Positions 10,084 to 20,834 of a DNA stretch of 30,000 bases are shown in pieces. The stretch is from Chrysomallon squamiferum (taxonomy: Eukaryota > Mollusca > Gastropoda > Neomphalida > Peltospiridae): assembly GCA_012295275.1 (NCBI GenBank), contig CM022673.1:6087811-6117810 (forward strand), read 5' to 3'. Below the pieces are notes generated by a model that worked only from the letters and a program-made list of their open reading frames with translations, was not told the origin of the DNA and ran no database searches. Position 1 is the stretch's first letter; every line of letters begins with the position of its first letter. Position numbers and translations under genes: made by a program.

Positions 10084-10239
10084 AAGCAGTGGTGTGAGGT
10101 TCAATCTAAGAAAGAAAATAGGATGATCTGTCATTGTCAGGACTGTTTCATGGGTCAGATCTTTCAGGGCTCCAATGGAAAAAGATATGTCATTGTTTTT
10201 AATGACTTTAAAAGAAATATAATGGATATCATCGTATGA
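10084..10239 (+). CDS. Possible coding exon or small ORF (hypothetical)
   Basis: I do not recognise the product. The frame is open from just after a TAA at 10081-10083 to TGA at 10237-10239, 51 codons. It has varied composition with a Trp, a cluster CHCQDC (residues about 16-21) and a hydrophobic/charged end RYVIVFNDF. Upstream is a long pyrimidine tract (9990-10050) with candidate AGs at 10086 and 10089. A donor-like GTATGA starts at 10234. The first ATG is codon 14. The frame is not low complexity, but no family is apparent and chance cannot be excluded. Confidence 0.22.
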   Translation, partial: KQWCEVQSKKENRMICHCQDCFMGQIFQGSNGKRYVIVFNDFKRNIMDIIV

Positions 10240-10654
10240 GAGTGAAAAGGTTTTTCACTTGAAACCGTTGGCTTTGATCATAGCAAATCTTTAAACAATT
10301 AAGTCTTCACTTTAAAGAGAAATTTCTTCTTTTTTTTGTTTTGCTTTTTTGTTTCTGAGTTCAGAGGCTCATTTGAAGAAATAGTGTTTGAAGGTGACTG
10401 CTGATACTGTATTAGTAGAATTGCTGGTATTAGCTTGTTGTATTTTCTAGTTGATATTTTCTGTTTCTCTCTATTTTCCTCTCTATTTTCTACCTTTCTC
10501 TTTCTGTCCATACATCTCCAGTCACCATCATTTTCTTTCTGGCTGAACTCATTTTTCAGTCTTATTTAATATCTGTAAAAATGTTAACTTAATTAAAAAC
10601 ACCGTCTGTGTTTTGTTACATTTTCTCTCAACCATTAAGACTCATCATTTAAAA
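10240..10654. other. AT-rich stretch, no feature seen
   Basis: Ordinary sequence. A 70-codon minus-strand frame (10299-10511) is Lys/Arg/Asn-rich from T/C-rich DNA and is not convincing. Confidence 0.45.
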
Positions 10655-10697
10655 TAATTAAATAAATAAATAAATAAATAAAAAAAAAAAAAAAAAA
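10655..10697. repeat. (TAAA)n plus poly(A)
   Basis: Six or so TAAA units are followed by about 17 A. Confidence 0.93.
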
Positions 10698-11140
10698 TTT
10701 CCCCACAACCATCATCTTTTTCACTGTATGCTTCACTACGCATTTTTCGATTTCTCTCTTTTTCCTTATCCTGCACAACATGTAGATCTATTTTCATTAT
10801 GAGAAATCTCAGGAAAACAAATCAAAACCAACAGAGAAGAATAATAATAGCATATTTATCCACAGCAGCTTGTTTGTTGATTTATCTCCTATAAGTGCAC
10901 ATATATCATTATTATAAGAACAGCACAGAAATACCTGCAACATATGGTCATACGTTAAGGTGACTTCATACAAACCCATTTATGATAACAGTTTATATTA
11001 AAGAGACATCTTAACACTGAGTAGGTTTACATTAACATTTTTATTCATATTTTATCTGAAGCAGAGTTTTATACTGATTGATTTAAACAAACAGGCTATT
11101 TTTTAAAAAGTGGCTTCGTGCAGAATGACATACAGGTACA
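10698..11140. other. Unique stretch, no feature seen
   Basis: AT-rich sequence with no long frame, array or RNA-like structure that I can support. Confidence 0.45.
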
Positions 11141-11303
11141 ATTTATTATAAATACACAATTTGTACACTGAAGCATACTGAAAAAAAAATATTTCACTTC
11201 TAGCATGTCAGTTTAAACAAATATTTATCAGCTGTTACCATAAATTGTTCAGTGTTCTGTCTCTGTCTTTCTTGTTCATTCTCTCTCAACCATTGGCCTC
11301 CAG
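11141..11303. repeat. 163-bp duplicated segment, copy 1
   Basis: This matches 12458-12620 over 163 bp without gaps, with about 9 differences by eye (about 94% identity). A 92-bp core (11202-11293) is identical. Both copies run into a (TC)n tract within a few bases. It may be the conserved 3' part of a dispersed element whose tail is a TC microsatellite, or a local duplication; only two copies are visible here. Confidence 0.9.
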
Positions 11304-11314
11304 AATCTATCTAC

Positions 11315-11317
<3 letters not shown>

Positions 11318-11380
<63 letters not shown>
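11318..11380. repeat. (TC)n microsatellite, 63 bp
   Basis: A pure TC tract starting 15 bp after the 163-bp segment copy 1. Confidence 0.96.
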
Positions 11381-11384
<4 letters not shown>

Positions 11385-11592
11385 GTCTGCACACATACAT
11401 TCATACCCAATCAGCTGTGTCTGTCTCTCTGTCTGTCTCTATGTCTCTGTCTGTCTCTATGTCTCTGTCTGTCTCTATGTCTCTCTGTCTATCTATCTAT
11501 CTGTCCCAACATTCATCTTCTTCCATCCATCCATCCATTTTATCTGTCAGTCAATCTATCAATCAGTCTATCTGTCTACCATACTTTCTCTC
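11381..11592. repeat. CT-rich satellite with three perfect 18-bp units
   Basis: GTCTGTCTCTATGTCTCT repeats three times without error at 11431-11448, 11449-11466 and 11467-11484. Around it are CTAT, CTGT, CCAT and CAAT quartets in four-base register up to about 11590. Confidence 0.88.
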
Positions 11593-11678
11593 TAAATATA
11601 TCTCACTCCATCTCTATTTTCCTCTTGATCCCAGTGATAATTTTTCTCAGTGATTCTCCATTATTATCTTTGATGGCT

Positions 11679-12183
<505 letters not shown>

Positions 12184-12274
12184 GCAAAGGAAAGGAAAGA
12201 GAGAAAGCAAGAAAGAAGAGGAATTGAGAGAGATTGAGAGAGAGAGAGAGAGAGACACACACAGACAAACAGAC

Positions 12275-12315
<41 letters not shown>

Positions 12316-12328
12316 GAGAGAGAGATTG
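12184..12328. repeat. Degenerate GA/GACA purine-rich repeat
   Basis: GAAA, GAGA and GACAGACA words fill the stretch, with GA runs at about 12235-12255 and 12275-12295. It is the reverse orientation of the long TC tracts on either side (11682-11781 and 12623-12785). Confidence 0.9.
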
Positions 12329-12457
12329 ATTGGCTGCTTTTTGGTGGGTTTTTGCACTGTCCTATTGCAATGGTAAAAGATATCAAACAGTTTTATTCAA
12401 AGCAAAGATGAATTTAGTGAAAAAATGTTGGTTTTGTTTTTTTTGTTATATATGATT

Positions 12458-12620
12458 ATTTATTTTAAATACACAATTTTTACACTGAACCATACTGAAG
12501 AAAAAATATTTCACTTCCAGCATGTCAGTTTAAACAAATATTTATCAGCTGTTACCATAAATTGTTCAGTGTTCTGTCTCTGTCTTTCTTGTTCATTCTC
12601 TCTCAACCATAGGCTCTCAG
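12458..12620. repeat. 163-bp duplicated segment, copy 2
   Basis: Second copy of the segment at 11141-11303, exactly 1317 bp downstream. Its identical core is 12519-12610. It runs into the longest TC tract of the window after 2 bp. Confidence 0.9.
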
Positions 12621-12790
<170 letters not shown>

Positions 12791-12960
12791 CCTACATTCT
12801 TAACTACCTTTCCTACCTACCAATGTGATAATTTATGCCAAAGACTATCTGTACACCTAAGAATATATGAATATTTGACAAGGTGGAGTGAATGTCTATT
12901 AACGGTTTATGTCTTTATGTTTATGTGTGTCAAAGTTTCCTGTTGGCTGGATGGGTGGGT

Positions 12961-12981
12961 ATATATATATATATATATATA
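12961..12981. repeat. (AT)10 microsatellite
   Basis: A short pure AT run following a GGGTGGGT word. Confidence 0.9.
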
Positions 12982-13360
12982 ACTGTACATATTTAAATAA
13001 TTTGCCATTTCAAACATTGCTATTATTTCTTGGCCCACTGGTAAATGAAAGCCAGGGATGAGTTGAGTAGAATCCTGTGATGTAAACAAAATAAAAACCA
13101 CATGACCAAGTACAACTGTCCTTACAGTAATGGTGTTTACTGGATGTGGCCATTCACAAGACCTGGGTAACTGGAGACGCATATTTTTCAGTTTATTTAC
13201 TAGCCCTCCTGAGAACGTATTTATGATGGGATATTAAAGGTAACTCGGGAAAATAGCAAAACAACAAGAACGTTTGATTATGATTTGGCATTACATTGTG
13301 AGGGAGTGTTGTGTTGTATCACATTTAAAATCAATGAACAAGAGAGGTGAAGAAATGTTT
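12982..13360. other. Unique stretch, no clear gene
   Basis: Moderate complexity. A minus-strand frame (12907-13182) includes non-repetitive residues but ends in TA/AC repeats and has no recognisable feature. Confidence 0.4.
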
Positions 13361-13532
13361 TTTTTTATTAAAAAAGGAAAGAAGGATAGGAAAAATAAAC
13401 AAATGAATACAGAAAAGAAAGAAGAAGAAATGAACAGGGAAAGATAATGAGAGATAGACTGACACAGATAGATATGTAGAAAGAAAGAAAGAAAGAAAAA
13501 AGAAAAATATATAGATAAGTAGATAGATACAT

Positions 13533-13563
<31 letters not shown>

Positions 13564-13691
13564 CACAGAGACAGATAGATACATATGTATATAGACTGAC
13601 ATATAGAGAGATATACATTGATAGATAGATAAATAGATAGATATATAAACATGTGAAAGAAAGAAACCGAAAAAAAGAAAGAAAGAAAGAT
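13361..13691. repeat. Purine-rich and GATA/CA/TA microsatellite mixture
   Basis: GAAA quartets (13480-13499, 13670-13690), GATA quartets (13515-13528, 13571-13582, 13619-13643), (CA)n at 13531-13550 and (TA)n at 13551-13562 alternate. All three minus-strand frames are open because the DNA is low complexity. Confidence 0.88.
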
Positions 13692-13733
13692 ATAATTAAT
13701 TATCTTTGTATGATTCTCTACTCTCCCCATCAG

Positions 13734-13864
13734 GTGTTGGTTGGAACAGAAAATCACACATTACTACCAGTACTGGATTTTGATCCTGTGAACCTTCGCA
13801 CCTCAGGCAGACAATGTTATCTGTTAATAAAAATGATGCTCTGCCATCCGTATTATGTTATTTG
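13734..13864 (+). CDS. Possible internal coding exon (hypothetical)
   Basis: I do not recognise the product. A pyrimidine-rich acceptor (13714-13730) ends CATCAG at 13733, and a donor-like TTTG|GTAAAG follows at 13865. These bound 131 bp with one open frame of about 43 codons that starts in phase 0 and includes HTLLPVLDFDPVNLRTSG. The frame stops (TAA, 13866-13868) just inside the putative intron. Complexity is clearly higher than the purine-rich repeat upstream. The two splice sites plus an open frame are suggestive, but such a combination can arise by chance in 30 kb. Confidence 0.22.
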
Positions 13865-14179
13865 GTAAAGACTCACTTTTTTTTCATTAACAAAATAAAT
13901 TAGTCTGGAGACAAATAAAAAAGTTTAAAAACAAGAAAGAGGAAAATAAAATCAATTTGCTTCAGTGTCTGAAAGAGATTTATGGTACATGATAATCAAA
14001 ATGGACCAGGGATGAAAAATGAATTACCATCTCAGCATGGTGTCCGAAAAACCAAAACAAAAACAACAGTAAATTATTTAATGGTTTATTAATAATTTTT
14101 AACTAAATGTGTGATGTTTTTCACAAGGTAAAATTATATTATGAGGAATAAAATAAATTAAATTAAAGATTTATGTTTA

Positions 14180-14182
<3 letters not shown>
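13865..14182. other. AT-rich stretch, no feature seen
   Basis: A-rich, no frame or array. Confidence 0.45.

Positions 14183-14260
<78 letters not shown>
14183..14260. repeat. (TC)39 microsatellite
   Basis: A pure TC tract of 78 bp. Confidence 0.97.
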
Positions 14261-14263
<3 letters not shown>

Positions 14264-14430
14264 CTATTTACCTACCTATCTCTTTCCATGTATCTACCTG
14301 TCTGTCTATATATCTCTATATATTTATCTATATATCTCTCTTTCTTTCTATTTAACTTTCTCTTTCTTTCTCTCACTCTCACTGACTTACTCATCATCTG
14401 TCTATCTGTCAGTCTGTCTGTAGCCTGACC
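14261..14430. repeat. Degenerate TATC/TCTT/CTGT quartet repeat
   Basis: ATCT, CTAC, CTGT, CTTT and TCAC quartets continue the pyrimidine-rich block after the TC tract in loose four-base register. Confidence 0.75.
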
Positions 14431-14580
14431 TACATATACACTCAACTCAACACACTTACATACAGACATACAAACATTAAAAACAATATTTTTCAATAAG
14501 TTAATAATACATTTCTGTCATTACCCCAGCTTTTCAAAACAAACTTTAATACACCGCTATTAATATACAGCACATTATTG

Positions 14581-14613
14581 ATCACCCACTACCTACATCA
14601 CCCACTACCTTAC
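14581..14613. repeat. 16-17 bp direct repeat, two copies
   Basis: ATCACCCACTACCTAC is followed directly by ATCACCCACTACCTTAC, and ATCAC begins a third partial copy. Confidence 0.85.
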
Positions 14614-14787
14614 ATCACGGGAAATGCTTATCAACCTTTAATGTATTTCTTTCAAAACTGTAATTACAAAATTTCAACTCACTCAGAGGCTGTAGAAAAT
14701 TACGTAGTATTGTGTTGACATTAATCGGCTGTTTTAACTGTATGATTTTCTCATTCTTCTTCATTTTTAATTTTTTTTTTCATTTTA

Positions 14788-14846
14788 TTTTTTTTTTTTT
14801 TTTTTTTTCATTTTCTTAAAATATAACTCAATCTCTCGCTTTTGTC

Positions 14847-14881
<35 letters not shown>

Positions 14882-14978
14882 AAAAATGAGGTCAGTGTAT
14901 TGCTAACATAACTATCACAGGGGAATTTATGGTTGGCTAGTGAAAATGAGATATTTCCTAAAAAAAAAAAAAAAAAAA
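14788..14978. repeat. T21 facing A29, plus A19
   Basis: A T run (14788-14808) and an A run (14851-14879) lie 42 bp apart and are complementary over about 21 bp. A further A run is at 14960-14978. Confidence 0.9.
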
Positions 14979-15268
14979 CGGTTCTTTTAAGAGAATTAGG
15001 TGACACGGGTCAAAATAATTTGTGAAATTTTGGAAAGAAGAAGTTAATAGTCTGTTGCAGAATGAGAGATGAGTTTATGAATTATGACAGAAAAAGAAAG
15101 ACAAAAAAAAAATGAAATCATTAATGTCGTGTAAGGCAATAATGTGTTAAATGTTTAGTTAAAAAGTGATTTAAGAAAAGGCAGTTCTTCTTGACAAATG
15201 TGTTATAGTATGTTCTGACAAACTATTTATTAAGAATGTTTGATTTACATACACAACTAAGCAATCTG
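14979..15268. other. AT-rich stretch, no feature seen
   Basis: No long frame or repeat. Confidence 0.45.
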
Positions 15269-15395
15269 ACCATTTCTCTGTTAGTTTTCAAAGTGGGATT
15301 TTTTTTTCAGAATTATCTTCTGTCTATAATAATTATAAAATCAATACTTGGAAATATATTTATTATTTTTACATTCATAAAGTTACTAAGTATTA
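15269..15395. repeat. Diverged dispersed repeat, copy 1
   Basis: Starting with ACCATTTCTCTGTTAG, it aligns with 16866-16992. Shared words include ACCATTTCTCT, TTTTCAAA, AATTATCTT, AAATCAATACT and AGTATTATTTT in the same order. Identity is roughly 70% by eye. Origin unknown. Confidence 0.65.
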
Positions 15396-15819
15396 TTTTT
15401 ATTATGTGTATGTGTACACAAACACATGCACGCACACACACGCATATATAAGTAATAACCATTACTGTTATTACTGTAAAATCCCTTGTTAATACTCAAA
15501 CTAAATAACTGCCATTATTACCACCACCACCTCTACTACTATTTCTGCTACTACTATCACATAGCAAGTCTGGTATGTACAGACAGTCAGCCTGTACAGT
15601 GGTTTTAATTTGCTGGAGGCACTAGGCACAGTTCAACAAAGGATCATATAACTGCAGAACAGGCCAAACCATTTCCAGATCTCTACAATCAAAGGTTACT
15701 TGTATCTATCTATTGACAGACTTGAATGCTAAACGTGCATCTGGCAAGGTTAAGTGCAAATTAGGTTAATGTGGTGTGCGTTTAATATTTCTCCTGGCAC
15801 AGAAATGCTGTTTAGTATG
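15396..15819. other. Unique stretch with short CA and ACC/ACT triplets
   Basis: A CA-rich run lies at 15415-15443 and ACC/ACT triplets at 15514-15560. Bases 15576-15598 form a small hairpin (stem TGTACAG/CTGTACA). The rest is mixed sequence with short frames in all phases and no gene that I can support. Confidence 0.45.
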
Positions 15820-16065
15820 AATGGACTAAGTTTTAATATATTGTTTTTTTTTCTATTAGTGTAGAAAGAGTTTTGGGGATAGTTTTAATATTACTGCTTG
15901 TGTAGAAAAAGGTCCAGCTAGTTTTAATATTTCAAATTGTGTAAGAAAGAGATTTGGCTAGTTAGAAAGAGTTTTTTGGATAGTTTTTAATATTTTTTTC
16001 TTATGTAGAAAGAGTTTTGGATAGTTTTAATAGTATTACTTGTGTTTTGTGTAAAGTTTTCACTG
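15820..16065. repeat. Tandem repeat, unit about 40 bp
   Basis: AGTTTTAATAT-type words occur at 15829, 15881, 15920, 15982 and 16023, each preceded by a GTAGAAAGAGTTTTGGAT-like word in most units. Spacing is 52, 39, 62 and 41 bp; the long interval contains an extra half-unit. Confidence 0.8.
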
Positions 16066-16075
16066 GTTGTAGTCT

Positions 16076-16419
16076 TCAGTAGAGAAGATAAAACCAACAG
16101 TCTTGGAAATGTTATTAAAGGATTCCAACAAGGAATCAAAAGATGAAGAGTAACAGGAATGTTTTCTAGATCTCACATGTATCAAATCAGATATACTAGA
16201 ATATTACAAACGTCTTCTATCAGGAATCCAAAGAGGAATGGTTTGTAGTATAGTGAATATAATCTGTAGCAATGACAATGTAACAAATGGTTTCTGTAAG
16301 GAATTAAAAAAGGTATGGTAGCAGGAATGATTTCATTGCTTGTAGTGTAGTGAATATAACCAGTAGTGTTGCAGATGTAACAAAGGTCTCTACAAAGAAC
16401 TGAAACAGAAATGACTTTG
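16076..16419. repeat. Tandem repeat, unit about 97 bp
   Basis: AGTATAGTGAATATAA at 16247 and AGTGTAGTGAATATAA at 16344 are 97 bp apart and start two clearly similar units (GTAACAAA, GGAATT-like and CAGGAATGATTT words in the same order). Two more eroded units precede them (GGAATCAAAAGATGAAG near 16133, GGAATCCAAAGAGGAATG near 16223). The minus-strand frame across this array is a by-product. Confidence 0.78.
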
Positions 16420-16476
16420 AAATAACAATTATGAGATCTGTCTGGACTGCTTTTATTTGACACAAATTGATACACA

Positions 16477-16614
16477 ATGGACACCGATGATGGTAACATT
16501 AGTGACTATTCAGATAATGATGAACAGAAGAATCAGACATTCTCAGACAGTTTTCAGTCTGGTTCTTACAACAGCAGCTTGTCATGCATGTGCTGTGTCA
16601 CTGAACAGAGTTAG
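16477..16614 (+). CDS. Possible small acidic ORF (hypothetical, 45 aa)
   Basis: I do not recognise the product. ATG at 16477 has A at -3 and G at +4, a strong animal start context, and lies two codons after an in-frame TGA. The frame reaches TAG at 16612-16614. The first 30 residues are rich in Asp, Ser, Asn and Gln (begins MDTDDGNISDYSDND); the end carries three Cys. It begins just after the 97-bp array, and an AATAAA lies at 16739-16744, before the TC tract. It might be a first coding exon or a short independent ORF. Short frames with good contexts occur by chance. Confidence 0.2.
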   Translation: MDTDDGNISDYSDNDEQKNQTFSDSFQSGSYNSSLSCMCCVTEQS

Positions 16615-16750
16615 TGCTGAAAGGTTAACATGTTATGTCAGAAATGTCACTAGACTGATATTTCAGATTATTTTCTTCCCATTCCAAACTTCACAGTGAT
16701 TTCAAATGACTTTCTTGAACTGTATATACTGTAGGCATAAATAAAGATCA

Positions 16751-16752
<2 letters not shown>

Positions 16753-16831
<79 letters not shown>
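16753..16831. repeat. (TC)n microsatellite, 79 bp
   Basis: A pure TC tract. Confidence 0.97.
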
Positions 16832-16839
<8 letters not shown>

Positions 16840-16865
16840 GTATATGTGTTAAAGATTTATATTTT

Positions 16866-16992
16866 ACCATTTCTCTATTATTTTTCAAATAGAGTTTTTA
16901 CAAAATTATCTTTTGAATATAACAATTTTTAAAAATCAATACTCACCAAATTAGAACTTTATTATCACAATCCAGTATTATTTTCAAAACTT
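16866..16992. repeat. Diverged dispersed repeat, copy 2
   Basis: Counterpart of 15269-15395, same orientation, 1597 bp downstream. The two copies flank the 40-bp and 97-bp arrays. Confidence 0.65.
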
Positions 16993-17567
16993 GTCATATT
17001 AAAATATTAAATTCCAGTATTATTTTAGAAGAAAAAACTTTAAAAAAAAAATAATGATGAAAATCATCAAAAATATTTAGTCACGATAAAAACAATTAGT
17101 GATGATTTAAAAATAAAAATCAATATAATTTTTTTGTTCATTTTTAATTTATTTCTGTAGCTTTTTTCAAAATTTATTTTGTCCAAAGCTTTTCTTCTTT
17201 TATACATTTATCAAAATTTTTTTGAAAATATTTTCCAGAAAAATGAATAAAATATAATAATGATAATAAATTTTTAAAAATAATAATAATAATGATTAAA
17301 TAAACTGAAATTAATAAAAATAAAAAAGTAAAATTTTAACTTGAAAATAAATATTAAATAAGCATATCAGTTTCTTTAAAAGTTTTAACCACTATTACAT
17401 AAAAAAATAAAAAACATTCTAGAATTCCAAACTGTAACTCAATTTCTGTAAGAAATATATATAAATAAAAAAAATAGCAACACTAGCTTTTTCTCAACTG
17501 CTTCAGAAACTTCATTGCATGTGGTTGACAACTATCAACAAGTTTCTGCTTTCAGGCTTCAAATGGA
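16993..17567. other. Very AT-rich low-complexity stretch
   Basis: A and T runs with TAATAA words dominate 17040-17480. Bases 17490-17567 are more mixed. No gene is seen. Confidence 0.55.
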
Positions 17568-17770
17568 ATCACTGACATATAAAATATTTTCCAAACAACC
17601 ACCAGTATTTTTTTTTTTTACAAATTTAATTTTGAATCAGTGACTTATAAAAACAAATCCACCGATAATTCTCCAGCATTTCTTTCCTAATGACATTAGT
17701 GCCTTATAGAATTTATAGCATTTTCCAAACAACAACCCAATATTTATTTTTTGACGAATTTTTTTTTACA
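17568..17770. repeat. Tandem repeat, unit about 60-68 bp
   Basis: Unit starts are ATCACTGACATATAAAA (17568), ATCAGTGACTTATAAAA (17636) and ATTAGTGCCTTATAGAA (17695), spaced 68 and 59 bp. TTTTCCAAACAAC occurs at about 17588 and 17722, and a TTT..ACAAATTT / ACGAATTT word closes units 1 and 3. Confidence 0.72.
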
Positions 17771-17776
17771 ACATTT

Positions 17777-17800
17777 AAAAAAAAAAAAAAAAAAAAAAAA
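17777..17800. repeat. poly(A) tract, 24 bp
   Basis: A pure A run at the end of the third unit of the preceding array. Confidence 0.92.
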
Positions 17801-18210
17801 TATTTTCTACACAACTACTATGAGTTTACTCTAACAGTCTTCAGGTGGAAAGCGACAGTAAACTGTTGCAAGTGAGAAATATCATGTAACAAGAATTTTC
17901 ACTTCAGTGGATGCTACAAAGAAAGAAAAAAAAAACAGAAAAGATTCTTACATCAATTATTGATCCTTAGACTCCAGTTCTGAGCACATTGGTTTTTGCC
18001 AATCTAAACAACATTGCCACATGAATAAACTGACAGCTTAGATACCATTTCTTTTTTTATCGGTGAGGTCTGTGGCATTATGGCAAGTATTTTCTGTCTT
18101 TTTACCCATCACATTTCATAGCTTGTGGCACTGGAAATAATGTCAGTAAAGAGGGGAACAACAGAAATAAAAAATGTGCTGGCAGATAACAGTGAAAATA
18201 CATGTTTGAA
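17801..18210. other. Unique stretch, no feature seen
   Basis: Mixed sequence with no long frame or array. Confidence 0.45.
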
Positions 18211-18236
18211 ATGATGATGATGATGATGATGATGAT
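18211..18236. repeat. (ATG)n microsatellite
   Basis: About 8.5 perfect ATG/GAT units. Confidence 0.93.
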
Positions 18237-18496
18237 TTTGGGGATTAAAAATATACTAATATATGCATTTATATTTTATTGTTATTATTATTAAATATAC
18301 TCATGAAGTATAATGACATAGACACAAACTTGCAAACACATTCAGACAGACATATACACTGTCACCACCACCACATAATTAGATTTATGGAAAATACCAA
18401 AAACAGCAGGTTTCAATAACAATTTTGTCTAGTTGATATATGAAGACACAATACCAAATGACACATAATCACCAAATTTCCCCACAGAACATCAAA

Positions 18497-18640
18497 CACA
18501 CCACTCTGTGATACCCATTTTCCTATACCCATTTTGAAATCTGAAAACTGATATCTGTGTTTTCCTATACCCAGTTTGAAATCTGAATCCACCACAACCC
18601 ACCTATCAAAACTGATACCCATACAAACACTCTGAAATCA
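18497..18640. repeat. 42-bp tandem repeat, about three copies
   Basis: TTTTCCTATACCCA starts at 18518 and 18560 (42 bp apart), followed in both by a near-identical TTTGAAATCTGAA. A third, more diverged copy follows (CTATCAAAACTGATACCCA, then TCTGAAATCAG). Because 42 is divisible by three, the minus-strand frame at 18413-18622 carries a 14-residue repeat (SDFKLGIGKHRYQF / SDFKMGIGKWVSQS). Confidence 0.82.
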
Positions 18641-18961
18641 GTGCCACTCATTTTCTGGACAGCTGTACGTTGTACATGTGTGCTCCATGTTAATGTGGAA
18701 ACTGACCACAAATAATAATTAAATTGTCTTCATGGAATTGCATTAGTGAAAGCATCAGACATTTATTCTGATCTACTGCATTTTCTGCCTGGTCAGATGC
18801 ATTTTCCAATTACTTGCGTTAATTCTTCAATCTGCCTTGCAAATGTTAAAGATATAAAGTTATCCAGTTATGAAAGAGCTGTCGGGTGTGCGGAACTGGA
18901 AAATTAGTCTGTTAATTTTCACTGCTATTCATATGTGTATCATTAGATATAAACATCTAAG

Positions 18962-18968
<7 letters not shown>
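18641..18968. other. Unique stretch, no clear gene
   Basis: Higher complexity than its surroundings. An ATG frame at 18870 gives about 30 varied residues before it enters the TC tract. No motif is recognised. Confidence 0.4.

Positions 18969-19024
<56 letters not shown>
18969..19024. repeat. (CT)28 microsatellite
   Basis: A pure CT tract of 56 bp. Confidence 0.97.
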
Positions 19025-19032
<8 letters not shown>

Positions 19033-19082
19033 TTCTCTTCTTTTTTTTGGCCTCCTTCTTTTTGGTTTGAAATATTTCAGTC

Positions 19083-19104
19083 TTTATTTATTTATTTATT
19101 TATT
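19083..19104. repeat. (TTTA)n microsatellite
   Basis: About five perfect units. Confidence 0.92.
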
Positions 19105-19385
19105 AGTCATCATCATGAATGCCTAACAGTATTATAAGTTAAAAAAAAAAAATTGGAACTGTTTATTTTGATAATAATCAGTAATACCTGTCCAGACAAT
19201 CTGATACATTTCCTAAACTGATAGGTAAGCTGATTAATCATTCTTAAATGGTGATTGAATAAATATTTTCACAACTCCTTTACGATATGTATGTAACTGC
19301 ATGTATGTATGTCTGTAAGATACAGTTGTCTTTGAATATAAACACAAAACTGCTCAAAATAATTCAGTGTAATTCAGTGATTGTG
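19105..19385. other. AT-rich stretch, no feature seen
   Basis: An A12-13 run lies near 19141 and a TATG quartet run near 19285-19315. Nothing else. Confidence 0.45.
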
Positions 19386-19552
19386 TGTGAGAGAGAGAGA
19401 GAAAGAATGAGTCAAAAAGAGAATTAGTGTGACAGAGAGACAGAGTAGGTTAGTCAGAGAGAATGAGAGAAGGAAAGAGCAAGAAAGAAAGTGAGTGGTA
19501 GAGAGAAAGAGATATATAAAGAAAAAAGAAAAAGAAATAGAAAGTGAGAGAA
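19386..19552. repeat. Degenerate GA/GAAA purine-rich repeat
   Basis: GAGA, GAAA and GACAGA words fill the stretch, with a pure (GA)n core at about 19389-19402. Confidence 0.85.
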
Positions 19553-19939
19553 CAAGATATTCAAATATTCTGCTGCTTGAAAATGACCATTTTGTATGAG
19601 TTTTTGTGACTGAATTTATATATTCTTCACATTATGACTACTGCAGAGCATCAGATATGATCAGAATATACATTTCAGTGTTTCTGTAAGTATATAATTG
19701 TATAATGTAAATCTGACCAACTATTTCATCTCTAAATATGACTGTCTGTATCAAACTATTCACTAAGCCATCAACAAAATATACACATACATCTAAATCT
19801 CTGTCAGAACACCATAAAATCACTATATTGGGAAAAAAAAGAGAGAGAGAAAGAGACTAACTTTTAATGAAGCTTCATCATCTGACCTTTATAAGTAAAA
19901 AATATGAGATCAAATGATTATCTGATTTGTTCTGGTTGA

Positions 19940-20077
19940 ACTAATGTGGTTAATCTTGTCTTCTTCACAAAATATCAAATGTTAACTGAATTAATGTTCT
20001 CAGGAGGATTGGAATGGAATGCTATAGAAGAGACATTATGTCATTCAGATTTCCAAAGCGCTGCCAGTAATGACTAA
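19940..20077 (+). CDS. Weak open frame in a higher-complexity island
   Basis: I do not recognise the product. 45 codons are open after TGA (19937-19939) and close at TAA (20075-20077). The frame includes MLTELMFSGGLEWNAIEETL, and an acceptor-like TTCTCAG lies at 19997-20003. A second frame opens at 20086 and runs to 20325, ending in a T/C-rich translation. A good donor-like G|GTAAGTAC lies at about 20131 in that second frame. The signals do not combine into one coherent exon, so this is only a region to test. Confidence 0.13.
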   Translation, partial: TNVVNLVFFTKYQMLTELMFSGGLEWNAIEETLCHSDFQSAASND

Positions 20078-20352
20078 GTCAGTAGTGTTTAGATCATGTC
20101 TGTTTGACATTCAGCAAATATGTCAGTGGTAAGTACTGCCAGTTGTTTATACTGGGCTTGGTAATGACAGCTGGCAAAGGATCAGTCAAGAACAGTGACC
20201 TTTTTCATAATGAGCAGCAGAGTTTGATTTTAAAAGATCAGTACATCTCAATGACTAATGAAAGAGTTTTCTTCTTTTTTCTTCTTCTTCCTCTTATTAT
20301 TATTTCATTATTATCATGTTCATAGTTCTCAACATTATCATTATCATAATAA

Positions 20353-20834
<482 letters not shown>

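Noticed and set aside
15541-15660. Possible exon after ATCACATAG
   Set aside because: All three phases give short protein-like readings, which shows how little such a reading proves here.
16182-16499. 105-codon minus-strand frame
   Set aside because: It covers the 97-bp tandem array, whose repeated words explain it; no start context or motif supports it.
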